From NCBI RefSeq assembly GCF_964019385.1, contig NC_088645.1:41917057-41981056 (forward strand): 64,000 nucleotides of DNA, in the 5' to 3' direction. Below are positions 11,505 to 22,150 of the stretch, piece after piece; within the stretch, counting starts at the first letter, position 1; every line of letters starts with the position of its first letter. The translations under genes were made by a program, and so were the position numbers. The notes under the pieces were generated by a model that saw nothing but the letters and a program-made list of their open reading frames with translations, ran no database searches and was not told the DNA's origin. The stretch comes from Sycon ciliatum (lineage: Eukaryota > Porifera > Calcarea > Leucosolenida > Sycettidae).

Positions 11505-11810
11505 CCAACTGAATCAGGCCACTGCAGAACGCCATCAGTGGCCTGGGGGGCCTGGAGGGGGTGGACCATTTGTTGTTGGTTAGGTCCTCCGGCTCAGCGC
11601 CTCTCCCAAGAGTAGTGTCATCGGCAAATAAGAGCAACATCAGTAGTGACATCAGACGATATGGTGCGAGGAAGGGCATTAATGTAGAGAATAAAAAGAA
11701 CGGGGCCAAGGTGAGATCCCTGGGAACCAAGAAGAAGAATGAAGCCAAAGGTGAAGACCTAGTTTCATCCGCGACGCGAGCCATACATTCTCTAACATTG
11801 TAGTACCTGT
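11505..11810 (-). pseudogene. Broken LINE reverse transcriptase fragment
   Basis: On the minus strand, one frame reads SQGSHLGPVLFILYINALP and the next frame, after a frameshift, reads LLFADDTTLG. These are the GVPQGS and YADD boxes of a LINE RT split by a frameshift. The fragment is cut by the assembly gap on one side and by a TG microsatellite on the other. It is not functional as read. Confidence 0.6.
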
Positions 11811-11819
11811 TTGCGTTCT

Positions 11820-12005
11820 TGCGTGTGTGTGTGCGTGTGTGTGTGTGCGTGTATGTGTATGTGTGTGTGTGTGCGTGTGCGTGTGTGTGTATGTGCGTGT
11901 GCGTGTGCATGTGCGTGTGCGTGTGCATGTGCGTGTGTGTGCATGTGTGTGTATATGTGTGTGTGTGTGTGTGCGTGTGTGTGTGTGTGCGTGCGTGCGT
12001 TCGTG
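11820..12005. repeat. TG/CG microsatellite
   Basis: About 180 bp of (TG)n interrupted by CG, TA and CA steps. Confidence 0.85.
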
Positions 12006-12598
12006 TTTGTATGTATTATTATTATATTTCAAAAACCTTGAAGGATGCTTTACGCAGCTTCATTGCACTTGAATAGTTTGCAAGCAACCTGCCTATACTC
12101 AAGAGAGCGCTGCATTGCACACAAATCCATTAGAAGTATCGTTTCCCAACCTCAAGGCCCCACCTAGCACCATCATTGTGACAAAGGATGTGGTGGCCTT
12201 TACCCTAGCATCCCGATTAAAGATGGCATTGTACTGGTTATGAGGGTCCTCCGACAACACAAGAGCAGCATTGACCTGTTCGGTTTCCGAATTGGGCAAG
12301 TCAAGGAGCACTGTCTTACTTCCGGTTTGGAGCGCAGGTGTACCACTGGAGGGATGGTGTAGCTATGGGCAATATCCTAACCCCGACCCCTGCAATTATG
12401 CATGACCTGGAGAGTTCGTTTCTTGCGTAGTGCACCGGGTTCCAGTAAAAAGGCAACGCCTGTTGGGAGTTCCCTAGTAAAATATTAAACTCTACTACTA
12501 TTACTACTCAAAGAACGTTATTGAAAATCCATGATAGATTGAAGAAAAATCCAAAGTCCAACCCAGGCATCATTAGCAGTCACTACTATCAAAGCAGA

Positions 12599-12599
12599 T

Positions 12600-12656
<57 letters not shown>

Positions 12657-12703
12657 CACTACTACTACTACTACTACCACTACTACTACTACTACTACTA
12701 CCT
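12599..12703. repeat. CTA trinucleotide repeat
   Basis: About 34 units of CTA with two CCA interruptions, directly upstream of a Penelope-like RT fragment. Confidence 0.9.
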
Positions 12704-12705
12704 GC

Positions 12706-12841
12706 TAGCCCAGTTATGTACAAGCGCTATATCGATGATGTTTTCATTGTGTGGAACCTCGGTGCGGAACTTCTGCACAGTTTCCTACATCACTTCAATA
12801 ATGCTAATCCTAATGTTAACTTCACTCACCACCATTCTCAT
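12706..12841 (+). pseudogene. Penelope-like RT fragment (YIDD box)
   Basis: The frame reads PVMYKRYIDDVFIVWNLG, then a segment ending FNNANPNVNFT. This matches the catalytic YIDD block and following residues of Penelope-like reverse transcriptases. Only about 45 codons survive between a CTA repeat and a CT repeat. A relic; links to the Penelope-like pieces at 30403-30489 and 45771-46263. Confidence 0.6.
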
Positions 12842-12845
12842 CTCA

Positions 12846-13560
<715 letters not shown>

Positions 13561-13584
13561 ATGATCCTCTGTCCATTTATGCAG

Positions 13585-13853
13585 AACTACAAAACAAAGA
13601 GGGTGATAGCCAAGATGATGAAGTTGAAGAAGTCAAGCGCGCCCCAAAATCCTGGCTCGCCCAACATAATGATGAAGTTGAAGAACGCAAACGCTCTCCA
13701 AAACCCTGGCTCGCCCGCCGCCGCAGCACCAGCCGCCGCCGCCGCAGCTCCAGTCGCCGCCGTGTGGACCGTCCCCGCTCATCCTACCGCCGTCGGTCAT
13801 CCTACCGCCGTCGCTATTACAACCGCCGCCGTCGCGCCTTGGGAAAACGTTAA
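13585..13853 (+). CDS. Third Arg-rich peptide paralog, 3' exon only
   Basis: Terminal exon of a diverged member of the same family as 3837-7518 and 23360-27018. The acceptor ATTTATGCAG precedes a phase-1 start (split codon gives Glu), and the first residues ELQNKEGD align with DLQAKEGD of the other copies. It carries two Lys-Arg units in tandem, EEVKR-APKSWLA and EERKR-SPKPWLA, where the others have one. These are followed by RRR blocks with Ser and Tyr, ending ALGKR. The 3' flank also matches the other copies (GCAGAGTAGCA, then ATGACGTAAAG near 13912-13945), so this is a real paralog, not a chance frame. No signal-peptide or acidic exon is visible upstream. The preceding ~700 bp is CT repeat and the assembly gap lies at 11301-11500, so exons 1-2 may be in the gap or lost. 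Confidence 0.65.
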
Positions 13854-13859
13854 GGCTTA

Positions 13860-14435
13860 GCAATACTAATAGTAATACTACAAGTAGTAATAGTTAGTAA
13901 GGACAGACACGCAGAGTAGCAGTTGCAATATGATGACGTAAAGTGTGATGTCAATGGAAGTTACCATGACAGGTTTCATCACGTGATCTACATTTATGTG
14001 CACCGTAAATCATTAATAGTCGTTTTTTTCTTGCATGTGCGTTGGTATGTGTTGGACGCAATACTATTATTCTCGTCGCCACATTGGACATGCAATTTAG
14101 TGGGGTCTTGCGTAGCCATTGTCCTAACCACTCTATTTACATGTACATATATCTGTGTGTGTGTGGGGGGGGGGGTATTGTTTTATGTCACGTGACGGAA
14201 CACATAATCATCTGAGAGTAGTAGGTTAGGCATGAGTAGAGCAGAAAGCATACTAGTACACTGTGAATGTACCGTGCATGTCAAGGACTATCGAAGGTAT
14301 ACTGAGTATTGGGGTTGTACCTTTCAGGCTTTTGCCAAAGTAGAATGCGGGAAGAAAACATGCTCTACATATACCGGTAGGCGTTAGGCCGTATCTACAA
14401 GTAGTATCTTCAGGAGCTGCATATGTGCCTTGAAG
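13860..14435. other. 3' flank of third Arg-rich paralog, no further gene
   Basis: The first ~130 bp match the 3' UTR of the other family members. The rest has no recognised content apart from a poly-G run near 14163-14174. Confidence 0.4.
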
Positions 14436-14437
14436 GG

Positions 14438-14485
14438 AGGTGGCGTTCCCACGGAGGCGGAAAACTCGGGCTTTAATAAGCCTGA
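14438..14485 (+). repeat. Dispersed GGTGGCGTTCC hairpin element, copy 1 (partial)
   Basis: GGTGGCGTTCCCACGG followed by GGCGGAAAACTCGG. Other copies: 44641-44767, 59096-59159, 60616-60725 (inverted), 63232-63297. Confidence 0.5.
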
Positions 14486-14486
14486 T

Positions 14487-14600
14487 TAATACTTCATCTC
14501 GCGTGCGGGAAACCCATCGTACGCGAAATAGTTGAGCTCAGATCAACGTTTTCACGACGCGACGCGTTTCCCGTACGCGACATGAAGTATGAATAGGCCT
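14487..14600. repeat. Small foldback: TACTTCATCTCGCG inverted repeat
   Basis: TTAATACTTCATCTCGCGTG...GGGAAAC on the left is mirrored by GTTTCCCGTACGCGACATGA...AGTATGAATA on the right. Non-coding MITE-like unit. Confidence 0.5.
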
Positions 14601-14729
14601 TTAGCCGAGTCTGACATGAACGGTGAATTGTCGTAATGACCTGGAGGGAGGCCTAGATGCATAATAGCTTGCAGGGAAGCGACAATAGCTCTTGGCAGAT
14701 TATGCTGGATTACGAAATTCCAGATTCTG

Positions 14730-14890
14730 CTCGAAAAACAGTGACATTGGCAGAACCATACAAACCTTATGGCAAGCACTACCTTGAATCCTGCACCATT
14801 TCTTTATCCACATAACGGTATACATGTACATGTACCTGGTATATACCAAATATGCATGAAACATAACACGGTAATAACCGGCGGATTATG
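14730..14890. mobile_element. Degraded member of the GCGGATAATGCT MITE family
   Basis: It shares CATACAAACCTTATGG and TTTCTTTATCCACATAAC with 9059-9214 and 38906-39054 but has lost clean termini. Confidence 0.5.
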
Positions 14891-15040
14891 CAAGCATAAT
14901 TATTGGCATAATTTGGCATCCTTCCGGAGGTAGGAGCATAACTACATTGTATTATGATTGTACCACAGTTCTAGTATGTAGGCTACACAATTGTGTACAA
15001 TTCACCTGATCAGTGCGGGTGGTCTGCGTATTAAAGAGTC

Positions 15041-15325
15041 ATGCAGATTATTGTTTTCAATGAAAAGCAGGGTAAAATCATGGCAGTACCTTATTCTATG
15101 CTCGAACCCGTCTTATTCAAAGTACTTTCTCACGTTAATACAGTACAAGAAGCAGAAGATGCGAGTGAATCAGCCTTTATCAGGTATCCTGGGGCGGATG
15201 AGATAGTGATGGGTAGTCCGCAAAACTCTGCGCACATGTACATTACGCATGTTTCGAAGTCATATCCGCTGGATTTTAGCAGCCATGACTGTGCACTGCA
15301 GGCTATGGATATTGCTCTAGTATAG
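15041..15325 (+). CDS. Hypothetical 94-aa open frame
   Basis: A single uninterrupted frame beginning MQIIVFNEKQGKIMAVPY and ending ALQAMDIALV. Its composition is balanced and not repeat-derived, unlike its neighbours. No family recognised and no splice partner found. It could be an exon, a retroelement fragment or chance. Confidence 0.25.
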   Translation: MQIIVFNEKQGKIMAVPYSMLEPVLFKVLSHVNTVQEAEDASESAFIRYPGADEIVMGSPQNSAHMYITHVSKSYPLDFSSHDCALQAMDIALV

Positions 15326-15575
15326 TACATAAATTGAGGTATAGTTGATGTTCGGTCATGATGGAAGGAGAGGTGGAGCTACGGGAGAGATGAGCTGATT
15401 ATTCGCAAGGTGAGAGTGACATGGGTTGGACGAGTATGACGATTACGAAGACAGTTCCTGAACATGATAATTTTCAAAGGTAACTCAAACAAATTTTAAA
15501 ATTATGGCAATGAAAAACCTTTTACAAAAGAAGTCAACTAATGCAATTTCAAATTTGGACTTCACGGAGAATTTC

Positions 15576-15745
15576 AAAGTGTTAGGAAATTTGAGGCCAC
15601 ATGCCAAGTACTGCTCTTTTCTCTCCGAAACTCAACACTTGCAAGCCAGATATGAAAGAAAGAAAAAATCATCAGTCACACCACCGGGACTCGAACCAGG
15701 GACCTTGCTATTCGCGAGCAATGCTCTAACCAACTGAGCTACAGT
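15576..15745 (-). repeat. tRNA-derived SINE, copy 1
   Basis: On the minus strand the head reads TAGCTCAGTTGGTTAGAGC (A box) and GGTTCGAGTCCCGG (B box), folding like a tRNA. The base before the anticodon is G rather than the invariant U, and a long conserved body follows, as in SINEs. A truncated second copy lies at 15925-16072. Confidence 0.7.
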
Positions 15746-15924
15746 ATGACTCTTATCCACAGTGATGGCAAATCTATCCTTCTTCGATCAATCAATATCT
15801 GGCTTGCATCATACTGGCAACTCCCACCAATCAAGAGGGCCATCGGCCATTCGCTTGATATCATGGGGAGCGCATCAAACTATGTCCACTGCGAACAAAT
15901 ACAAATTGGAATTTCAAATTGAGA

Positions 15925-16072
15925 GAATTTCAAAGTGTTAGGAAATTTGAGGCCGCATGCCACGTACTGCTCTTTTCTCTCCGAAACTCAACACTTGCAA
16001 GCCAGATATGAAAGAAAGAAAAAATCATCAATCACACCACCGGGACTCGAACTAGGGACCTTGCTATTCAAG
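15925..16072 (-). repeat. tRNA-derived SINE, truncated copy 2
   Basis: Same body as 15576-15745 (TTTCAAAGTGTTAGGAAATT through the B box) but cut off before the A box. Confidence 0.7.
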
Positions 16073-16074
16073 TC

Positions 16075-16245
16075 AACTAATGAATAGAAGAAGTAATGTT
16101 TTTCTCTTTTCCATGTTGATCGCTAGCACGCATGGACACCTTGGCATGGGGAATTGGGGATACTAATGTAACATTTTCTTGTACTTATGGTCACTTGCAA
16201 GTGCGAAAAAGGCACAATTTTCCGAACTTTGACTTAGCCATGGCC
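16075..16245 (+). mobile_element. Fragment resembling the left end of the THAP/YqaJ transposon
   Basis: GCATGGACACCTTGG...TTGTACTTATGG and the following bases match the left terminal region at 30855-30945. No coding sequence remains. Probably a truncated or non-autonomous relative. Confidence 0.45.
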
Positions 16246-16800
16246 AGTTGCCTGAGAAAATCGACGTTTGGGGAAGGTGATTATACTACATGGATTCAGT
16301 GGGGGACAAATTCAGCAGCTATTACACAGCATCACAACATGAATGTGTAAATCATCAGGATCAGCAAAACAAAGAACAACCTAAACAGCCTCCTTTTCGT
16401 TGTGTGCCGTGAGATGATCGTTTCACAATATTTTTACACATTATATGACACACGGGACTTTTTTACATTTTTACAGCTTAGATCTATTCTAGATCTATTC
16501 GCCACCAAAGGCACCATGCCATTTGGATTGGATTTTTATTTATAGTGGTGACTATAACCGACAATCTCTATTAATAATAATATTGTGGACAAGAGGCAGT
16601 ACAAAGATTGCTGGATGCTGGTTATCCAGAACGGAATACTCTCAGATTAAATGTTGTGTGACGGCAAGGCACGAAACGTCTACCTAGCACATCATGTACA
16701 AGTACCTACAAAGCAGTCCTATGCATGTGCCTACCCCCTTCACCACCTCCAACACCCGAAAAATCATTTTTTACGTAAAACCCGGGCGTCCGTTTCCCCC

Positions 16801-16834
16801 AAAATGGGGTACTATCAATAGTACCCCATTTTTG
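16801..16834. repeat. Hairpin AATGGGGTACTAT / ATAGTACCCCATT
   Basis: Perfect 13-bp stem with a 2-4-base loop in the private insertion of arm 2 (about 16736-16890). Confidence 0.6.
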
Positions 16835-16993
16835 AGGGCTGGACCATGTACCTCACCCAGAACCGGCCCGACACATACATGTACTACTCATGTACAATGT
16901 ATGTGTATGCATGTATGTGTATGCATGTATGCGCATGTACATGTATGTATGTGCATGTACGTACATGTATGTGCGTGTGTGTGTATGTGCAAG

Positions 16994-17376
16994 TGTTGTG
17001 AAACGACAAGTTCTCGAGAGTGAAAAGGCCTTCTCGCTTGTGACATTGTGTTCGTTTCAATGCAGCTGTATGCCGACTCCGCCGTACCGCTGATGATTAC
17101 GACGTAGTATACGCTACATGCGCTATGTGCGGTTTGCTGTGTGCGCTGTAGTTGTATGTTGTATGTGTATGCTTTTCTCATATACGCTGTCATTTTCACG
17201 CTATAACTACCTGGTGGTTTTAGTGTTAGTTATTCAGTTCATTCAGTTGTTCCATTCATTGTTTCATTGTTATTAGTCGATGGAAGTGAAAGATATTGTT
17301 GAGAACAAATAGCTGTCCTCGTGCCGTGTGGGGTCGTTCGTTCCTGACACTTTAGAGAACCAGAGGGTTCACAACA
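16994..17376 (+). repeat. 5' LTR
   Basis: 383 bp, TG...CA ends, nearly identical to 18381-18763. Confidence 0.95.
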
Positions 17377-17407
17377 TTTGGCGACCACGCCAGGATACGA
17401 AGCGAGC

Positions 17408-18334
17408 ATGGCACAGGAACTATGGATCATTGAAGCCAGCTTTATCGCCAACGGAATTCGGTATGGATTTGAAGGCGATAGGTTGAGAGAATACGTGGAG
17501 AAGAGGCTCCGACAGAGCGAGGAGTTTGAAGAGCACGGTGCTAGACGGCAAGAGTGTGCGCTCCGCACAGAGTTTAACAAAAAGCTCAAGAAGATGGCCG
17601 AGCGCATCGCCGTCAGTACATATTATGAGGAAGCAAAGCGAGATTTGCTTGCCACGCCCGGAAGGACGCCGGACAAGGCGTGTAAGACTTTGCTTGCAGA
17701 CAAGCAGCGGTCAGAAGAGTATTCGAAGCCAGTGGGAGGATCAGATCCGAGGCCCACTGGGTCGGTACAGTGCATGGCGACATCGGTCGGAGACGCTCAG
17801 AAGCAGCTGGAGTCTCGGCCGAACAAGTTGGAGGCGCAAGAGTTGGAGGCGCAAGAGTTGGAGGCGCAAGAGTTGGAGGCGCAAGAGTTGGAGGCGCAAG
17901 AGTTGGAGGCGCAAGAGTTGGAGGCGCAAGAGTTAGAGGCGCAAGACTTAGAAACGCAAGGCGTAGAAGCCGAGAAAATGAGAAGGGCGATACTACTGGT
18001 TAGCACGGAAGATGTAAGCGGCGAGACTGTGTGGAACACAGAGATCCGATGTGTGTCCTCGGATTCCGTGCCCGCCCCGGGTCGAAGCAGTGTACCGGTG
18101 ACCATGTCGTGTGTGACAGCCCACATCGTCGAGCTTTATGACATTATGGGTTTTGTGTTGTTTGGTCCAGCGTCCGCCCCATGTCGAAGTGGATCGGTGG
18201 CAGTGTCGTGTGCAACAGCCCACAGCGGCAAGCTTCACGAAATCGAGTTGGCCGAATTGGTGGGCATTAGTGATATTCTACCATGGCCACCACCGCAGCA
18301 GCAGATAACGCGTAGTAAGCCCCAAATCGTTTGA
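17408..18334 (+). CDS. Gag-like ORF of the LTR element
   Basis: A single 308-aa frame between the LTRs, taking the first ATG after the primer-binding region. The N-terminal third is charged and helical (REYVEKRLRQSEEFEEHGARR). The centre has about eight tandem LEAQE pentads encoded by a 15-bp repeat (about 17831-17946), predicted helical or coiled. The C-terminal third has Cys-containing VTAH and ATAH segments but no CCHC knuckle. It occupies the gag position, but homology to a known Gag is not shown. Confidence 0.55.
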   Translation: MAQELWIIEASFIANGIRYGFEGDRLREYVEKRLRQSEEFEEHGARRQECALRTEFNKKLKKMAERIAVSTYYEEAKRDLLATPGRTPDKACKTLLADKQRSEEYSKPVGGSDPRPTGSVQCMATSVGDAQKQLESRPNKLEAQELEAQELEAQELEAQELEAQELEAQELEAQELEAQDLETQGVEAEKMRRAILLVSTEDVSGETVWNTEIRCVSSDSVPAPGRSSVPVTMSCVTAHIVELYDIMGFVLFGPASAPCRSGSVAVSCATAHSGKLHEIELAELVGISDILPWPPPQQQITRSKPQIV

Positions 18335-18380
18335 CTTGTGAGTTGTTGTACGGCGGTGAGAAGCCCTTTGGTGGGGAGAA

Positions 18381-18763
18381 TGTTGTGAAACGACAAGTTC
18401 TCGAGAGTGAAAAGGCCTTCTCGCTTGTGACATTGTGTTCGTTTCAATGCAGCTGTATGCCGACTCCGCCGTACCGCTGATGATTACGACGTAGTATACG
18501 CTACATGCGCTATGTGCGGTTTGCTGTGTGCGCTGTAGTTGTATGTTGTATGTGTATGCTTTTCTCATATACGCTGTCATTTTCACGCTATAACTACCTG
18601 GTGGTTTTAGTGTTAGTTATTCAGTTCATTCAGTTGTTCCATTCATTGTTTCATTGTTATTAGTCAATGGAAGTGAAAGATATTGTTGAGAACAAATAGC
18701 TGTCCTCGTGCCGTGTGGGGTCGTTCGTTCCTGACACTTTAGAGAACCAGAGGGTTCACAACA
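18381..18763 (+). repeat. 3' LTR
   Basis: 383 bp, preceded by the polypurine tract GGTGGGGAGAA and followed by target duplication GCAAG. Confidence 0.95.
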
Positions 18764-19027
18764 GCAAGTATGAGGCGCAAACCAACAACCTTTCAACTGA
18801 AAAGCTCAGTGCAGGAAAGGTCCAATGAGGAAAAGGGAAGCGCAAATTTTGTCCCAAGTACGCATGGCTTTTGCTTGAAGTTAACAGTTGCGACTCGAAG
18901 TTGAACCCTGGCATTGCCTGAGGTTTGAATACACTATTTTCTTCTTTTCTATTTACTTGAAAAGCACATAACCACCAGGAAAGCTGACAAAGAAAAAAAA
19001 GTAAGACAAGATAGATAGAAAAAGGGA

Positions 19028-19099
19028 GAGAGAGAAAGAGAAAGTTTGAGAGAGAGAGAGAGTGAGAGAGGGAGAGAGACACACACACAGAGGGAGGGA

Positions 19100-19169
<70 letters not shown>

Positions 19170-19235
19170 GAGAGGGAGAGAGAAACACACACAGAGAGGG
19201 AGGGAGAGGGAGAGAGAGAGAGAGAGAGAGAGAGT
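19028..19235. repeat. GA microsatellite (arm 2)
   Basis: Expanded counterpart of 10498-10590, with a duplicated internal block containing ACACACACAGAGGGAGG. Confidence 0.85.
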
Positions 19236-20384
19236 TGGGAGAGGGGGTACGATTTGGGGAGGAGAAGACATTGTATGGTGGTCGCCAAAGTGACAGATAA
19301 AAGTAGTGCTGGTGAGGCTACACCTGCCAGTACACTCTCAGCCCACTGGTTGCCTGGTTACACCCTCCGCTACTTCTACCAGTACGAGGTGATCTGGCTT
19401 TTTAAGCATTTGGCATTTTTAACCAAATAATGTGTAAAATTCCTTCTTGCTGGTCCTCTGCTCCGGATGGCTGTATCGAAGCATGGGTGGTGGCAAATGG
19501 CAGCCAGTTTATCGTAGATCAACATTGACCAGAAATTTTGGTGCACATAATTTAATTCTCCCTGCCACGTCGTTTATTATAGTGGTGGGTGCTTTGCCAT
19601 TTTGTTTAAAATCTGTAAAATGAACTCCTGACTGGACGAGGAAGGCAGTGAATTGCTTCGGCAGTGCCTTTGGATCAGGTGAGGCAGTCTTTCCATCACT
19701 AAAGACAGTAATGAAGAACAGTAGGTCGCGGAATACAGTCAGTGAGAACGAAAATATACCTGCGGTGCTATGCTACCTATTCAATTCCACTGTATGACAC
19801 AGCCACTAGTTACAAAATTCAAAAACACAGCAGCATGCAATGCAGTTGACACGTTAGTTTTCATCCCCTAGCAGTCCTTGAAGTGGTATCTATCAACTTC
19901 AGAACATTGATGACCGAACATCCCGGTTTGTGATGCCATTTTACAAATTAATTAATAATTATTATTTGTTAAAAAAAATGACACACCTAGTATTTGAATA
20001 CTGAGAATGCTATGAAAGTAGGCCATGGTTCTAGACACCTTTCAAAGTGGGATAATTCCCATTTTTTGACGCAACGAGCACGAAGGATAGCACTTCCACT
20101 TGCAACAATTCATTTGGACGTATCTTGCCTAGAAGTGGCTGAACAAACGTCATTTTACAACCATGTAACTGTTAAAAAAAGCCAAATCACCTGGTTCACT
20201 TCCCCAACTGATCATCTCGTAAGAGTTTGTTTTTAGCAAGTGGTTATTATGACAATCGTGTATGGGAGTTACTATTATTCAACTTACTAATGAATACAAT
20301 TTATTTTTTTAAATTTCGGCCAGTCGCCTACTGTCATCAATTTTCGTCTTGGGGGTTAGAAGCAGCCATGTAGGGTAGGCATTG

Positions 20385-20538
20385 GCGGATAATGCTCGAA
20401 AAGCAGTGACATTGGCAGATCCATACAAACCTTATGGCGGGCAATTCCTCGAATTCTGCTCCATTTCTTTATCCACATAACAAACATGCATGAAACTTAC
20501 CAGAAAAAGTACTGAATTCTGCCAGCATTATCCGCAAA
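20385..20538. mobile_element. ~155-bp MITE, GCGGATAATGCT ends (arm 2)
   Basis: Inverted counterpart of 9059-9214 with a few substitutions. The same family occurs independently at 38906-39054 and, degraded, at 14730-14890. Confidence 0.65.
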
Positions 20539-20767
20539 GGCCTAATGTAGGGGCGTGAGCCCGCCTTTCGGCACCGAGAGTTGCAGCTCGCTCGACTTGA
20601 CTCTACTGAGTACACAGGAACCACACCTTGATCTGGTGAACTGCGTTCTGGGGATTTTGCAGTCAGATGTGCGACTGCGGAGCTAACTCGAACCCGCGAC
20701 CACTCTGGTCGCAGGCAAGTGCAGCACAATACAACTTTTAGAAGTGCGTGTACATGATTTTTATATA

Positions 20768-22050
20768 GGATATTGCACGGTTCCGAGGGGATTATGAAAA
20801 TAATCCTCGCGGACACTGTGCAATATCCTGTATAGATTAGACCACACTTTTCGGGTGATCAGCAGCGCTGCATGCAGCATGAACCAGTGCAGTGACCGTG
20901 AACGGAACACCGAACGCGAAGTACCGGTAGTTCTGATATACTAGTAGTCGTTTGTTCGTCGCCTCTTCAGGTTTTGATCCACTTATTGGTTTGACTGAGG
21001 CGAATGCGGATTGTCACACACTTTCTTTGGTTTGTCTCCCAAGACGAAGCCTCATGAACTCTGCAGCTTGTTGGTAGCTGACAAGACCGTGGGGAAAAGC
21101 GATACTGATAGCGATCAAGTGAAGACGACGAAATAGTAGATATTGTAATTATTTGAAAATAATTTGAGGTGCTCTGTTCGTCTGTCACCTACCGGCGTGG
21201 AGGCGATTTATTCCTTACAAATCAAAGACTACACTGAAGGTCAGACACTGACGTCCGGCCCATGGCATAGTCAAATGGTGTAAGAGTACATTATCCGAAA
21301 TAAGATGGATTGTTTGTGATCGTGTGGAACAAATTTGACAAGACTAGTTGAGCGTGAATGGGGTACATCTACACGTACATGTAGAACCAATGACATTGAG
21401 TTAGTAGTAGGCTAACTGCTGCAAAGATTTATCTTTCAGGTCTGTGAAAGAAGGAATTTTCCAAACACTGTACTAGAAACCAAAGTTTGCATTGAACGGC
21501 GATGCTCATTACTATGCGTCTTTGTCATTTCGTTCAATGTTTCTATGACAACTCGTGTGCTGGACGAGCATTTGTTGTCATTGACTCAATTTCTTTTACT
21601 CTCCATAAGCTATTGGATTATTTTCCTTACTCGGTCTATTTATAACCAGTATCTATTATATTATGAGAGTGTGGTGTATCTCTATGGTTACCGGTGTTCG
21701 GCACACCCGGTTCATGTAGCATGTTGCAAATTAAGATGCTCTTGTTTGTTGCTGATAGAGAGATTGCCACTTCCCTAGTTTTGTTTCACCAATATGCTTT
21801 TCTTTTGACAACTATAGCCACTTCCCCTTTTTAGACCTTATCTGGAAGGCCCATTCTTGCATATTAAAGCAGCAGCCAAGGGAGCTAGCTCTCTTGGTTA
21901 TGCTGGTAGAAGGACTGGGTCCGACCCACCGTCCGAGGAGATCCACAGGATTTCCTGTGGATATGAGATCCCCTCGTTTGAGGGGATTATGAGCCATAAT
22001 CCCCACAAACTAGGGGAAATATCCGTAGATCACCTGAAAAGGGTGGTCTA
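20768..22050. mobile_element. ~1.28-kb insertion private to arm 2
   Basis: Arm 1 lacks this segment: its sequence runs straight through the equivalent site near 8832. The insert has subterminal inverted repeats, TTAGACCACACTTTTCGGGT near 20837 and CACCTGAAAAGGGTGGTCTA at 22031-22050. A 62-bp palindrome bounded by GGATATTGCAC and GTGCAATATCC (20768-20829) sits at its left end. No transposase ORF. A non-autonomous DNA transposon, possibly composite. Confidence 0.65.
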
Positions 22051-22067
22051 TAACCCAATACTGTACT

Positions 22068-22150
22068 AGGTCCGAAGTAGTGGTTGCGACTTCCGCGATG
22101 ATTTGTAAGAAAGGGTTTGCTCCCCACACCGGAGCTCGCGCTATAGGTCC
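22068..22150. mobile_element. GCGCGAGCTCCGGTG repeat (arm 2)
   Basis: Inverted counterpart of 8739-8820. Confidence 0.5.

Larger units (their letters stand above)
16994..18763 (+). mobile_element. Young non-autonomous LTR retrotransposon (1.77 kb)
   Basis: Two 383-bp LTRs (16994-17376 and 18381-18763) begin TGTTGTGAA and end TTCACAACA. Only about one difference was noticed between them (GTCGATGG versus GTCAATGG), so the insertion is recent. A 5-bp target duplication GCAAG flanks it (16989-16993 and 18764-18768), and arm 1 shows the unoccupied site. A primer-binding-like TGGCGACCACGCC follows the 5' LTR, and a purine tract GGTGGGGAGAA precedes the 3' LTR. The interior encodes one Gag-like ORF and no protease, RT or integrase, so it must be mobilised in trans. 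Confidence 0.95.

Noticed and set aside
15676..15745. Possible functional tRNA gene on the minus strand
   Set aside because: Good A and B boxes, but the base before the anticodon is G, the acceptor stem is poor, and a repeated SINE body follows.
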